A DNA stretch of 64,000 nt from Actinoplanes derwentensis (lineage in GTDB: Bacteria > Actinomycetota > Actinomycetes > Mycobacteriales > Micromonosporaceae), in NCBI RefSeq assembly GCF_900104725.1, contig NZ_LT629758.1, positions 3,782,001 through 3,846,000 of the forward strand, in the 5' to 3' direction. The first letter of the stretch is position 1; each line of letters opens with the position of its first letter. Below the pieces are notes generated by a model. That model had not been told where the DNA came from, did not search any database, and saw only the letters and a program-made list of their open reading frames with translations. The position numbers and the translations under genes were made by a program. Below, piece by piece: positions 49,371-57,996 of the stretch.

Positions 49371-50259
49371 ACAGGTAGGACGTCGTCTCCGCCTCCGGAC
49401 GCCGGGCAGCGGCCGGAGGCGGTTCGCCGATGACCGGGTAGCCGATGCGGATCACCAGGTAGGGGTGGACCGCCCCGCCGATCAGGGTTCCGAGCAGGCC
49501 CCGCGGCCACGGCGCTTCGACGAGTTCACTCATCGGCGAACACGCGACACCCCGGACCGTCGCGGTGAGCAGCAGCGCCGACAGGGCTTCGCCCGCCCGC
49601 AGCCAGTCCCCGCCGAGAGTGCTGTGCAGGATCAGGTAACGGGCGCCGACGTCACCGTCACCGGTTGCCGGGCCGTGCAGCGCCCGCATCGGCACCGGCC
49701 GGACCCCACCGGCCGACGACCCGCCGGACGCCCACTGCGCGACCTCGGCCGTGTGACCGGGACGGTGGGCGGCGTCGCCGGCGGCCCGGGCGGTGGCGGC
49801 GGCCAGCAGCGGGACCTCGTCCCGGCGTACCAGATGCGTGTCGAACCCGTGCGGAAGAACCACCCGGCGCAGCTCCGCGATGGTCTCGCCGGACGGTGGC
49901 TGGGCGCCGAAGGCACGCCGGTCGGTGTACCGGTGCGCGATGGCCCCGGCGAGCTCGGTGAACTCGGGCGCCGCCGTCCCGGCGAGGGTGATCCGGGCGA
50001 GCGGGTCGGTTCCGCGTTCGACGGCCAGGTCCCAGCCCTGCGCGCGGATCGTCACGACCGCGTGATGCAGGGCGGCACCACAACTGAGCAGGGCGAGATG
50101 CCGGTCCGGGTCGACGTGCGCGAGTAACCGCGCGGGGTCAGGGCGCAGTTCGGCGGTGTGCCGCCCGATCCGCCACTGCCACGGCTGCGTGTTCAGGATC
50201 GACGGCGCGTGCCGAGCCTGGCGTGCCGCGTGCGCGAGAACTGCCGTCCGGGAAGTCAT
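49345..50259 (-). CDS. Acg-like nitroreductase-fold flavoprotein
   Basis: A 304-residue protein. RQARHAPSILNTQPWQWRIGRH is the nitroreductase FMN-binding start of the Acg type, with LALLSCGAALHHAVVTIRAQGW; the later GLLGTLIGGAVHPYLVIRIGYP holds the second-half FMN site. Acg-type proteins (Rv2032 of M. tuberculosis) are twice-folded nitroreductases induced by low oxygen and DosR. A DosR-box-like palindrome lies 35 bases upstream of the ATG (50295-50308), supporting the same control here. Function may be flavin storage or nitro/quinone reduction. Confidence 0.8.
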   Translation of the reverse strand: MTSRTAVLAHAARQARHAPSILNTQPWQWRIGRHTAELRPDPARLLAHVDPDRHLALLSCGAALHHAVVTIRAQGWDLAVERGTDPLARITLAGTAAPEFTELAGAIAHRYTDRRAFGAQPPSGETIAELRRVVLPHGFDTHLVRRDEVPLLAAATARAAGDAAHRPGHTAEVAQWASGGSSAGGVRPVPMRALHGPATGDGDVGARYLILHSTLGGDWLRAGEALSALLLTATVRGVACSPMSELVEAPWPRGLLGTLIGGAVHPYLVIRIGYPVIGEPPPAAARRPEAETTSYLFTGASAHL

Positions 50260-50294
50260 ACCCCGAGCCTGATCCACCCGAACCGAACCATGCA

Positions 50295-50308
50295 GGGCCA
50301 TAAGGCCC
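50295..50308. promoter_or_regulatory. DosR/DevR-box-like site GGGCC-ATAA-GGCCC
   Basis: Perfect 5-bp arms around four A/T bases, 35 bases before the Acg-like gene. It follows the DosR pattern of GGGAC/GGGCC half sites four bases apart, by memory of the mycobacterial consensus. Confidence 0.55.
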
Positions 50309-50386
50309 GGACTCCGAGACCCCGATGGCGCCGGTCAATGATCTTGGTTAAGGTAGCGCGCTCGGGGATCTTGCGGAAAGGCACGC

Positions 50387-51088
50387 ATGCGGAAGCGGAC
50401 TGTCGGTGGCGCCATGATGTTGCTGGCGGTGGGTGGTTGCGCCGGTGCGGGTCCAAGTGATGCCGGCGGAGTGACGGCGAGTGCGAGCCCCAGCCCGGTG
50501 GACGCGGCTGTCGCGTTGGTACAGGCGCGGGCAGCACTGGAGAGCGCGTCCTACCGGTTCGCCACGACGCTGAACAACGGCGTCAGCGTCACCGGCGTCG
50601 TGGATCCGCGGAGTCAGGACTCGGAGACCGTGATGACGAGTCCCCAGGGCACCCTCACCATCCGCAAAGTCGACGGCGTGAACTATGTGCTGGTCGCCAC
50701 CACCGAGTCGACGGGAGAACCCGGAACCGACGGCACGAAGTGGGTCAACGCGACGGCGGAAGGCGGTGGGGCCGCCGCGTTCGAACCGGCAACTCTGAAC
50801 CAGAGCCTCTCGAGCGCCACCGAAGTGCGATGGGCCGACGACGACACCATCAGCGGCGTCATCGACATGGTGAAGGTGGCTGAGCAGCTCGGCGGCGATC
50901 CCACGGCACTCGCCGGGAAGGACACGCGCTTCCCGTTCGAGGCGGACATCGACGCTGCTGGACGGCTCGTCGAGTACCAGTTCATCCCGCCGGCCGGCCT
51001 CTCCGCCACATCCAGCGTCACGTATTCGGACTTCGGCACCCCGGTCGCCCTCGCCGCGCCCCCGGCCTCGGAAGTCAGGGCCCCCTGA
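50387..51088 (+). CDS. Hypothetical lipoprotein, LppX/LprG-like size
   Basis: A 233-residue protein with a lipoprotein signal (MRKRTVGGAMMLLAVGGCAG; lipobox VGGC) and an Ala/Ser/Pro linker. The rest is beta-rich (ASYRFATTLNNGVSVTGVVDP, TLTIRKVDGVNYVLVATT, VEYQFIPPAGLSATSSVTYSDFGTPV), suggesting an LprG/LppX- or LolA-like half barrel that binds a lipid, but sequence support is weak. Likely on the outer side of the membrane. Stand-alone, convergent with a flavoprotein gene. Confidence 0.6.
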   Translation: MRKRTVGGAMMLLAVGGCAGAGPSDAGGVTASASPSPVDAAVALVQARAALESASYRFATTLNNGVSVTGVVDPRSQDSETVMTSPQGTLTIRKVDGVNYVLVATTESTGEPGTDGTKWVNATAEGGGAAAFEPATLNQSLSSATEVRWADDDTISGVIDMVKVAEQLGGDPTALAGKDTRFPFEADIDAAGRLVEYQFIPPAGLSATSSVTYSDFGTPVALAAPPASEVRAP

Positions 51089-51095
51089 ACCGCGC

Positions 51096-51626
51096 TCAAG
51101 CAAGCGCGTGCAGGGCCGACTCCCAGGGGAAAGCCTCGATGGCCTCGGCACCGTCGGCGGTGTCGTGGGGTTCCCACTGGCCGGGGCCGAACAGGACCGT
51201 CACGCCCTCGGCGCGCAACTGGTCGACGCTGCGGCGGAACGGCAGGCGGGACGCCAGCGCGCGGTTGACGTACGGCAGCACCACCACCGGGATACCCAGG
51301 CCGGGTGCTTCGGCGAGCAGGCCCAGCACGTAGGTGTCCGCGACGCCCAGGGCGAACTTGTTGATCGTGTTGTACGTCGCCGGGGCCAGCACGATGGCGT
51401 CCGGGCGGGGCGGCCGGGGATCAGTCGGCGCCCGGTAGCGGCTGCGTACCGGGCGGCCGGTCTGTGACGCCAGGGCCTCCTGGTCGATGAAGGCGAGTGC
51501 CGACGGGGTGGCCACCACCTGCACCGTCCAACCGGCGGTCTGCGCCAGAGTGACCAGCCGCCCCACGTGACCGGCGGCGCCGGACGCACAGACGAGCACG
51601 TAGAGCACACCGTTCCCGACGATCAT
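51096..51626 (-). CDS. Flavoprotein, HFCD (PPC decarboxylase-like) fold
   Basis: A 176-residue protein with a homo-oligomeric flavin-containing Cys decarboxylase fold: VLYVLVCASGAAGHVGRLVTLAQTAGWTVQVVATPSALAFID, then PRPDAIVLAPATYNTINKFALGVADTYVLGLLAEA (the PASANT-like substrate/FMN segment, here PATYNTINK) and PVVVLPYVNRAL. Related flavoproteins decarboxylate cysteine-derived groups or transfer prenyl groups. The N-terminal start is ATG 51626 with no strong ribosome site. Stand-alone gene. Confidence 0.75.
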   Translation of the reverse strand: MIVGNGVLYVLVCASGAAGHVGRLVTLAQTAGWTVQVVATPSALAFIDQEALASQTGRPVRSRYRAPTDPRPPRPDAIVLAPATYNTINKFALGVADTYVLGLLAEAPGLGIPVVVLPYVNRALASRLPFRRSVDQLRAEGVTVLFGPGQWEPHDTADGAEAIEAFPWESALHALA

Positions 51627-51694
51627 GGTTCTGGCATATCACGATCAACGGCGATCCCCGAAGCGCCGGGCGGCCGGACGCCCGGATCGGCGGG

Positions 51695-52924
51695 TCAGGC
51701 AGCGGGCTTGCCGGTGATGCGCCACAGCCGCACCTTGCCGTCGGCGCCCGCGGTGACCACGCGTTTGCCGCCGGGGATGATCCGCACCGCCCAGACCGGC
51801 CCCTCGTGCCCGGTCAGCGGCGAACCGACGAGGCTTCCGGTAGCCGTGTTCCACACCCGCACGGTTCCGTCGTCGCTGCCGGTGGCCAGCAGATTTCCGC
51901 CGCGGACGAACCGCAGGGCACGCACCGGCCCGGTGTGACCGGCGAGTGGCGCGGTCACCGCCCGGCGGGTCGTGGTGTTCCACACCTGAACGGTGTTGTC
52001 CCCACCGGAGGAGGTGGCGAGGAGCTTCTTGCCGAGGCTGAAGGTGAGCGCGTACACCGGCCCGGACCTGCTGGTGATCGGTTCGCCCGCGGGTTCGCCG
52101 GTCGCCGGGTTCCAGAGCCGCACCACATTGCCGCCGCCGGACGCGGCCAGCAGTTTGCCGTCGGGGCTGAAGCTGGTCGCGTACACCGGGCCGGGGTTCA
52201 CGGTCAGCGCTTCGGCGATGGGCCGGCCGGTGGCGGCCAGCCACAGTCGTACCGTGTTGTCGACACCCGCGGTCACGAGGCGTTTGCCGTCCCGGCTGAA
52301 GGCGACCGACTGCACCGCACCGGCGTGACCGGTCAGCGTGTGCACCAGGCGCCCGGTGGCGGGTTCCCACAGCCGGGCCGTGCCGTCGTCACCGGCGGTG
52401 GCCATCAACTGGCCGTTCGCACTGAACGCCACCGAGCGCACCGGCCCGACATGGCCGGTCAGCAGCATTGCGGACCGCTTGCCGGTGACCGGATCCCACA
52501 GCGCCACCCCGCTGTCACCGGCGACGGCCAGCAGTCTGCCGTCCGCGCTGAATTCCAGGGAGTTGACCGCGCCGGTGACCCCGGTGAGCGGTTCGCCGGC
52601 GCGGCGGCCGGTGGCCGTGCTCCACTGCCACACCGTCGAATCGCTGACGGTGGCGAACACTTTCCCGTCCGGGCGCAGCGCGATACGACCGTTCACACCG
52701 GGCACGACAGCACGGGGCCGTGCGTCGGGCACGACAGCACGGGGCCGTGCGTCGGGCACGACAGCACGGGGCCGTGCGTCAGGGACGACGGTCCCGTGCT
52801 GCGACTTCCGGGCGGGTTGCGCGACGGCCGGCGCGGTGGTGAGCCCGAGCAGCCCGATCAGGGCCACGACGACGGCCCCTCCGGTGCGGAACCCGGCGTC
52901 TTTGCGCTCTCTGTTGGTAGCCAC
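51695..52924 (-). CDS. Secreted WD40-repeat protein
   Basis: A 409-residue protein with a signal peptide (GGAVVVALIGLLGLTTAPAVAQ). Residues about 46-76 are three 9-residue repeats VVPDARPRA encoded by a 27-bp tandem repeat. A WD40 propeller of seven or eight blades follows, with units like TGHVGPVRSVAFSANGQLMATAGDDGTARLWEPATGR. Probably a beta-propeller scaffold outside the cell; no catalytic domain. The stop is at 51695 and the next gene convergent side is quiet. Confidence 0.8.
   Translation of the reverse strand: MATNRERKDAGFRTGGAVVVALIGLLGLTTAPAVAQPARKSQHGTVVPDARPRAVVPDARPRAVVPDARPRAVVPGVNGRIALRPDGKVFATVSDSTVWQWSTATGRRAGEPLTGVTGAVNSLEFSADGRLLAVAGDSGVALWDPVTGKRSAMLLTGHVGPVRSVAFSANGQLMATAGDDGTARLWEPATGRLVHTLTGHAGAVQSVAFSRDGKRLVTAGVDNTVRLWLAATGRPIAEALTVNPGPVYATSFSPDGKLLAASGGGNVVRLWNPATGEPAGEPITSRSGPVYALTFSLGKKLLATSSGGDNTVQVWNTTTRRAVTAPLAGHTGPVRALRFVRGGNLLATGSDDGTVRVWNTATGSLVGSPLTGHEGPVWAVRIIPGGKRVVTAGADGKVRLWRITGKPAA
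52699..52779. repeat. Three 27-bp tandem repeats in the WD40 gene
   Basis: Three identical 27-base units (52699-52725, 52726-52752, 52753-52779) encode VVPDARPRA x3; a diverged partial unit follows. The copies are identical, which suggests recent expansion or slippage. Confidence 0.85.
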
Positions 52925-52976
52925 GATCGCACCGTAACGACCATTTCCAGCGCTTTTTACACTTTTTGCCGCATTG

Positions 52977-55649
52977 TCACTCCTGCAAGGCCTGCCAGAT
53001 CCGGTCGGCGGTGTAGGGCAGGTCGGTCAAGCGGAGGCCGAGAGCGTCACGGAGGGCGTTGCCCAGGGCCGGCGAGACCGGGTTGTACGGCGATTCGCTC
53101 ATCGACTTGGCGCCCAGCGGTCCGATCGCATCGTTGGTCTGCGCGAAGTGGACCTCGGTGAACGGGACGTCGGCGAACGTGGGCAGGTGGTACTGCCGGA
53201 ACGCGGCAGTCGTCACCTGGCCGGACTCGTCGATGTCCACGTGTTCGGCCAGGGTCGCGCCCAGGGCCTGAGCGACACCGCCCTCGATCTGACCGCGCAG
53301 TTGCGCCGGGTTCATCACGGTGCCCGCGTCGGCACTGTGCACGGACCGGAGAATACGCAGCTCACCGGTACCGGGGTCGACGGCCACCCGGAAGAACTGG
53401 GCGTTGAACGCGACCGACCGGGGCGTGCCGTCGAAGTGGCCGTGCGCGGTGACCGGGCCGCCCGCTTTGACGACCAGGCCGGTCAGCGGAATCGAGCCGA
53501 TCCCGGAGGCGGTGAGGTGGTGACTCTCGGCGGGAGTGCGGTCGGCGAGGGTGAGCAACTGGGCGCGCAGCGAGCGGGCCGCCGACAGCACCGCTTTACC
53601 GGCGACGACGACTCCGGTGGACGCGAACGCGCCGGTGTCGTGCCGGACCACGTCGGTGTCGGACTGCCGGATGACGATCCGGTCGGGGGTGGTGTGGAGT
53701 TCGTCGGCGACGATCTGGGCGTGCACGGTGGTGCTGCCGTTGCCGAATTCGGCGGTGCCGACGGCGAGTTCGTACCGGCCGTCGGCAAGCAGCGTGACAC
53801 TCGCGTCGGCGTAGTGGCCACCGGGCGGGCCGGCCGCGATCATCGCAATGGCCAGACCTTGGCCGACGAGCCAGCCGGGCGGGGCCTCGTCGACGGTGGC
53901 GGCGGCCTCGCGCATCCGGTCGAGGCACTGGTCGAGGCCGTAACTGGCGATCCCCAGGTCGGGGGTGTGGCCGCCGGGCGCGGTCAGGTCGTCACCGGGG
54001 CGGACCACGTTGATCTCCCGGAAGGTGACCGGGTCCATGCCGATCATCCGGGCCACCTCGTCGAGGGTCTGCTCGACGGCGAACGTGACCTGCCCGAGCC
54101 CGTAACCACGGAAGGCTCCGGCGGGCACGGTGTGGGTGTACACCGCATGAGCGTCGGTCCGGATGTTTCCGCACTTGTAGACGGCGACCGTCTCATGGCA
54201 ACCGTGGTGCATCACCGAGGGCCCGTGATTTCCGTAGGCACCCGTGTTTACCAGCACCTTCAACTGCAGAGCCGTGATCGTGCCGTCGAGGAGCGCCCCC
54301 GCCTTGACCGTCACCTCGAACGGATGCCGGGTGGTGGCGCCGTAGAACTGTTCGGCCCGGGTGTACTCCCATTTCACCGGCCGCCCGGTCCGCAGCACCG
54401 CGAGCGAGACCAGGTCCTCGACCAGCATCTCCTGCTTGCCCCCGAACCCGCCGCCCACCCGCCCGGCGATCACGCGCACCTTGTCGAGCGGGAAGCCGAC
54501 GAGCCGGGCGACGGCCCGCCGGGTCAGGAACGGCGTCTGCGTGCTCGACCGGATGACCAGCCGATCGTCGTCGTCGAGCCACCCGACGGCACCGTGCGTC
54601 TCCAGACTCGCGTGCTGCACGCGCGGGGTCCGGAACGTCGCCTCGTAGACCGCGTCCGCGGCCGCGAATCCCGCTTCGACGTCACCGATCGACGCGTGCG
54701 ACTCCCCCACCACGTTGGCGTCGGCGCGCGCGATCCCCTGTTCGATCCCCTTGTCCCCGTGCACCAGCGGCGCCCCGGGCAGCAGGGCAAGAGCCGGATC
54801 AAGGACAGCCGGGAGTACGTCGTACGACACCCGCAGTTGTCGCACCCCTTCCTCCGCCGCCGCCTCGGAGACGGCGACCACCGCGGCGACGCGCTGACCC
54901 GTGAACCGCAGCACCTCGTCGAGGACCCGGGTGTCGTAGGGATCCTCGGCCTCGTTCTCGTGCTGCCCGGTGGAGAACAGCCGGTCGGGCACGTCCTTGT
55001 GGGTGAGCACCGCCTCCACCCCGGGCACCGCGAGCGCGCCGGTGATGTCGATGTCCAGGATCCGGGCGTGCGCGTGCGGCGACCGCAGCACTTTCAGGTG
55101 CAGCAGGCCGGGTACGTCGATGTCGAACGTGTAGCGGGCGGTCCCGGTGACGACCTGTGGCCCTGCGGGCGCCCCGAGGTTCGACCCGACGGCGTTGGCA
55201 CCGCGCGCGCACCCGGCCGCCGGACGGCCCTCGATCGCGTCGGTGATCGCGCGATACCCCGTACACCGGCAGAGGTTGCCCTTGAGGGATCTCGGCAGGT
55301 CCTCGCGCTGGGTGTCGGTGAGCGCCGCCGTCGTCATGATCATGCCCGCGGTGCAGAACCCGCACTGGAAGCCCTGCGCGTCGAGGAAACCCTGCTGGAC
55401 CGGGTGCAGTCCGCCGCCGGCCGGGGCGAGGCCCTCGATGGTGGTGACGGCGTGGCCCTGCGCCCGGAACGCCGGGTAGACGCAGGAGTGCACCGGCGTG
55501 CCGTCGACGTGCACCGTGCAGGCCCCGCAGTCGCCCGCGTCGCAGCCCTTCTTGACCCCGAAGCAGCCCTCTTCCCGTAGGTAGGTGCGCAGGCACTGGC
55601 CGGGCCGGGGCGTACGGTCGTGCGGTGTTCCGTTGATCTCGATGGTCAT
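52977..55649 (-). CDS. Xanthine dehydrogenase-family molybdenum hydroxylase, fused Fe-S and Mo subunits
   Basis: An 890-residue fusion. Residues about 1-150 are the [2Fe-2S] subunit with GCDAGDCGACTVHVDG and a distal Cys (HSCVYP), then QCGFCTAG and GNLCRCTGYRAI. The rest is the molybdopterin subunit: TGTARYTFDID, VGGGFGGKQEM, YGATTRHPFEVTVKAG, PAGAFRGYGLGQ and GAKSMSESPYNPVSPAL, whose Glu in SESP is the probable catalytic base. The separate FAD subunit is encoded just downstream... upstream on the same strand at 55698. Substrate may be a purine, N-heterocycle or aldehyde. Fusions of this kind occur in actinomycetes. Confidence 0.85.
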   Translation of the reverse strand: MTIEINGTPHDRTPRPGQCLRTYLREEGCFGVKKGCDAGDCGACTVHVDGTPVHSCVYPAFRAQGHAVTTIEGLAPAGGGLHPVQQGFLDAQGFQCGFCTAGMIMTTAALTDTQREDLPRSLKGNLCRCTGYRAITDAIEGRPAAGCARGANAVGSNLGAPAGPQVVTGTARYTFDIDVPGLLHLKVLRSPHAHARILDIDITGALAVPGVEAVLTHKDVPDRLFSTGQHENEAEDPYDTRVLDEVLRFTGQRVAAVVAVSEAAAEEGVRQLRVSYDVLPAVLDPALALLPGAPLVHGDKGIEQGIARADANVVGESHASIGDVEAGFAAADAVYEATFRTPRVQHASLETHGAVGWLDDDDRLVIRSSTQTPFLTRRAVARLVGFPLDKVRVIAGRVGGGFGGKQEMLVEDLVSLAVLRTGRPVKWEYTRAEQFYGATTRHPFEVTVKAGALLDGTITALQLKVLVNTGAYGNHGPSVMHHGCHETVAVYKCGNIRTDAHAVYTHTVPAGAFRGYGLGQVTFAVEQTLDEVARMIGMDPVTFREINVVRPGDDLTAPGGHTPDLGIASYGLDQCLDRMREAAATVDEAPPGWLVGQGLAIAMIAAGPPGGHYADASVTLLADGRYELAVGTAEFGNGSTTVHAQIVADELHTTPDRIVIRQSDTDVVRHDTGAFASTGVVVAGKAVLSAARSLRAQLLTLADRTPAESHHLTASGIGSIPLTGLVVKAGGPVTAHGHFDGTPRSVAFNAQFFRVAVDPGTGELRILRSVHSADAGTVMNPAQLRGQIEGGVAQALGATLAEHVDIDESGQVTTAAFRQYHLPTFADVPFTEVHFAQTNDAIGPLGAKSMSESPYNPVSPALGNALRDALGLRLTDLPYTADRIWQALQE

Positions 55650-55697
55650 GCGGTTTGCCTTCCTGCCGGCCGCCGGGTGCAGCCGGAAGTACCGTTT

Positions 55698-56444
55698 TCA
55701 GGCCGCGAGTTCAGCCCTGATCTGCGCCGCGTAGAGGTGGGTGAGGTGTCTCCGCCAGGCGGGACTGCCGTGCACGTCGTCGACCCAATCAGATAATTGG
55801 TCCAGATCTTTCACGACATGCGGCTTTTTGGTAGCAGCCGTCACTGTCAGTGACACCGCACCGTCCGGCTCGACCCGTCCGATCACCAGCACCGCCGATC
55901 TCCCATGACGGAACAGAGAGCCGCGGCGGTACGCGGTATGAGCGCTGAGCGCGTCCAGGGGCAACCGGATCGCGCGCAGGAACTCGCCGTCGCGCAGCAC
56001 CGTCGTCCCCTCCCCGGTCACGAACTCGGCGGCCGGCACCCGGCGCTCACTCCCATCCGGCCCGATCAGCACACACGTCCCGCCGAGTGCCACGCTCAGC
56101 GAGATCATCGGACCGGCTGGCAGCGCCGCGCAGAGGTTGCCGCCGACGGTGGCGACGTTCCAGATCTTGAACGAGGCCAGGAACGCGTGGCAGCACTGGA
56201 GCACGATCGGGTACCGCCCGAGGCCCTCGGCCAGCTCGGCGATCGTGCAGGTGGCCGCAACCTCGACATGATCGTCACGGACGGTGAGCGCAGGCCAGCC
56301 CGCCGCCGCCAGGTCGAGCAGCCGGGTGAGGTGCGGGTGTGGCTCGCCGAACAGCGCGGTGCCGCCGCCCATCCAGGCGTCACCGGGACGCCACTGGCCG
56401 GGCGCGGCGGGGCTGATCACTTCTGTGACGGTGTGCAGATCCAC
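55698..56444 (-). CDS. FAD-binding subunit of molybdenum hydroxylase
   Basis: A 248-residue CoxM/XdhB-type FAD-binding protein: GGGTALFGEPHPHLTRLLDL, VATVGGNLCAALPAGPMISLSVALGG (FAD motif TVGGNLC) and AEFVTGEGTTVLRDGEFLRAIRLP, then a helical C-terminus. It lies 48 bases before the fused Fe-S/Mo gene in the same direction, and the two make a complete enzyme. The ATG at 56444 leaves 154 bases to the divergent cydA. Confidence 0.85.
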   Translation of the reverse strand: MDLHTVTEVISPAAPGQWRPGDAWMGGGTALFGEPHPHLTRLLDLAAAGWPALTVRDDHVEVAATCTIAELAEGLGRYPIVLQCCHAFLASFKIWNVATVGGNLCAALPAGPMISLSVALGGTCVLIGPDGSERRVPAAEFVTGEGTTVLRDGEFLRAIRLPLDALSAHTAYRRGSLFRHGRSAVLVIGRVEPDGAVSLTVTAATKKPHVVKDLDQLSDWVDDVHGSPAWRRHLTHLYAAQIRAELAA

Positions 56445-56526
56445 ATAAGCACGCTACGCGACCCATGTTTCCGATCCCCGCGATCTTCAAAGGCCCGGCG
56501 GAACCTGCCGTCCGTTCCTCCCGCTC

Positions 56527-56541
56527 GGGACTTTCGGCCCT
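56527..56541. promoter_or_regulatory. DosR/DevR-box-like site before cydABDC
   Basis: GGGACTTTCGGCCCT, matching the GGGAC...GGCCC half-site spacing of DosR boxes, lies 57 bases upstream of the cydA GTG. It fits hypoxic control of the bd oxidase. The other DosR-like box in the window is at 50295-50308. Confidence 0.55.
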
Positions 56542-56598
56542 GATCACGGGTGAAGTGCCTGGTCAAGAGTGGGCATCGACAATGGGGAAAGGACAGCG

Positions 56599-57984
56599 GT
56601 GGACGCGCTCGATATCTCGCGGTGGCAGTTCGGCATCATCACCGTGTATCACTACATCTTCGTTCCGATAACGATCGGGCTCTCTTTCCTGGTCGCGGGT
56701 ATCCAGACCGCGTGGGTACGCACCGGAAAAGAAAGATATCTCCGGGCCACCAAATTCTGGGGAAAGCTCTTTCTGATCAACTTCGCGATCGGTGTCGTGA
56801 CCGGCATCGTGCAGGAGTTCCAGTTCGGCATGAACTGGTCGTCGTACTCCCGCTTCGTCGGCGACATCTTCGGCGCGCCACTGGCCATCGAGGGCCTGCT
56901 CGCCTTCTTCCTGGAGTCGACGTTCCTCGGCCTGTGGATCTTCGGCTGGGACAAGCTGCCCCGGCGGGTGCACCTGGCGACGATCTGGATCGCGGCGACC
57001 GGCACCCTGCTGTCGGCCTACTTCATCCTGGCCGCGAACTCGTGGATGCAGCACCCGGTCGGCTGGACCATGGGCGACGGCCGGGCCGAACTGACGAGCA
57101 TCTGGGCGGTACTCACCAACTCCACCACCCTGGTCACCTTCCCGCACACCATCACCGCCTGTTTCCTCACCGCCGGAGCGCTGCTGATCGCAGTGAGCGC
57201 CTGGCATCTCAAGCGAGGCAGTCAGGACGACGTGTTCCGGCCGTCGTTGCGGCTCGGCGCCTGGGTGGTGCTGGTCGCCGGGCTCGGCGTAATGATCACC
57301 GGTGACGTTCAGGCCCGGGTGATGACCGAGCAGCAACCGATGAAGATGGCCTCCGCCGAAGCGCTCTACGACAACACCTCCTCCGCCTCGTTCTCGCTGT
57401 TCACGATCGGTTCGCTGGACGGCTCCGAGGAGCTCTACTCGGTCCGCATCCCGTCACTGTTGTCCTTCATGGCGACCGGGGATCCGTCCGGGGAGGTCGA
57501 GGGGATCAACGACCTTCAGGCGGAGTACGTGGACAGATACGGTCCCGGTGACTACGTGCCCAACGTGCCGGTCGCGTACTGGTCGTTCCGGCTGATGATC
57601 GGTTTCGGAGTGCTCGCCATGGTGATCGCGGCCGCGGCGCTCTGGTTCACCCGCGGCGAACGGCGGCCGGCGTCACGCTGGCTCTGGATCGCGGCGGGCA
57701 GCACCGTCGCGATGCCGCTGCTGGCCAACGCGTTCGGCTGGATCTTCACCGAGATGGGCCGGCAGCCGTGGAGTGTGTTCGGGCTGTTCAAGACCGCCGA
57801 CTCCGGTTCGCCGTCGGTGTCCACGGCCGAGGCCGCGACCAGCCTGATCGTGCTCACCCTGGTCTACGGGGTGCTCGCGGTCGTCGAGTTCGCGCTGATC
57901 ATCAAATACGCCAAGGCGGGGGCACCGGAGATCGAGCCGCCCGCCGAACACGACGCCGACAAACCGCTCGCGTTCGCTTACTGA
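56599..57984 (+). CDS. cydA: Cytochrome bd ubiquinol oxidase subunit I
   Basis: A 461-residue CydA. The GTG start (VDALDISRWQFGIITVYHYIFVPITIG) is preceded by AAAGGA. Heme b595/d ligand region at the N-terminal His (VYHYIF, the conserved proximal His), QEFQFGMNWSSYSRFVGDIFGAPLA, and the Q-loop after GSLDGSEELY...; the late GWIFTEMGRQPW motif is diagnostic. Integral membrane terminal oxidase of high oxygen affinity, used under low oxygen. First of cydABDC. Confidence 0.95.
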   Translation: MDALDISRWQFGIITVYHYIFVPITIGLSFLVAGIQTAWVRTGKERYLRATKFWGKLFLINFAIGVVTGIVQEFQFGMNWSSYSRFVGDIFGAPLAIEGLLAFFLESTFLGLWIFGWDKLPRRVHLATIWIAATGTLLSAYFILAANSWMQHPVGWTMGDGRAELTSIWAVLTNSTTLVTFPHTITACFLTAGALLIAVSAWHLKRGSQDDVFRPSLRLGAWVVLVAGLGVMITGDVQARVMTEQQPMKMASAEALYDNTSSASFSLFTIGSLDGSEELYSVRIPSLLSFMATGDPSGEVEGINDLQAEYVDRYGPGDYVPNVPVAYWSFRLMIGFGVLAMVIAAAALWFTRGERRPASRWLWIAAGSTVAMPLLANAFGWIFTEMGRQPWSVFGLFKTADSGSPSVSTAEAATSLIVLTLVYGVLAVVEFALIIKYAKAGAPEIEPPAEHDADKPLAFAY

Positions 57985-57996
57985 GGACCCGGAGAC

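Noticed and set aside
52699..52779. Short CRISPR-like array
   Set aside because: The 27-bp units are directly adjacent with no spacers and are translated in frame in the WD40 protein.
52974..55580. 868-residue plus-strand open frame opposite the molybdenum hydroxylase
   Set aside because: The minus-strand protein has all Fe-S and molybdopterin motifs; the plus frame is low-complexity Gly/Arg/Val/Asp sequence.
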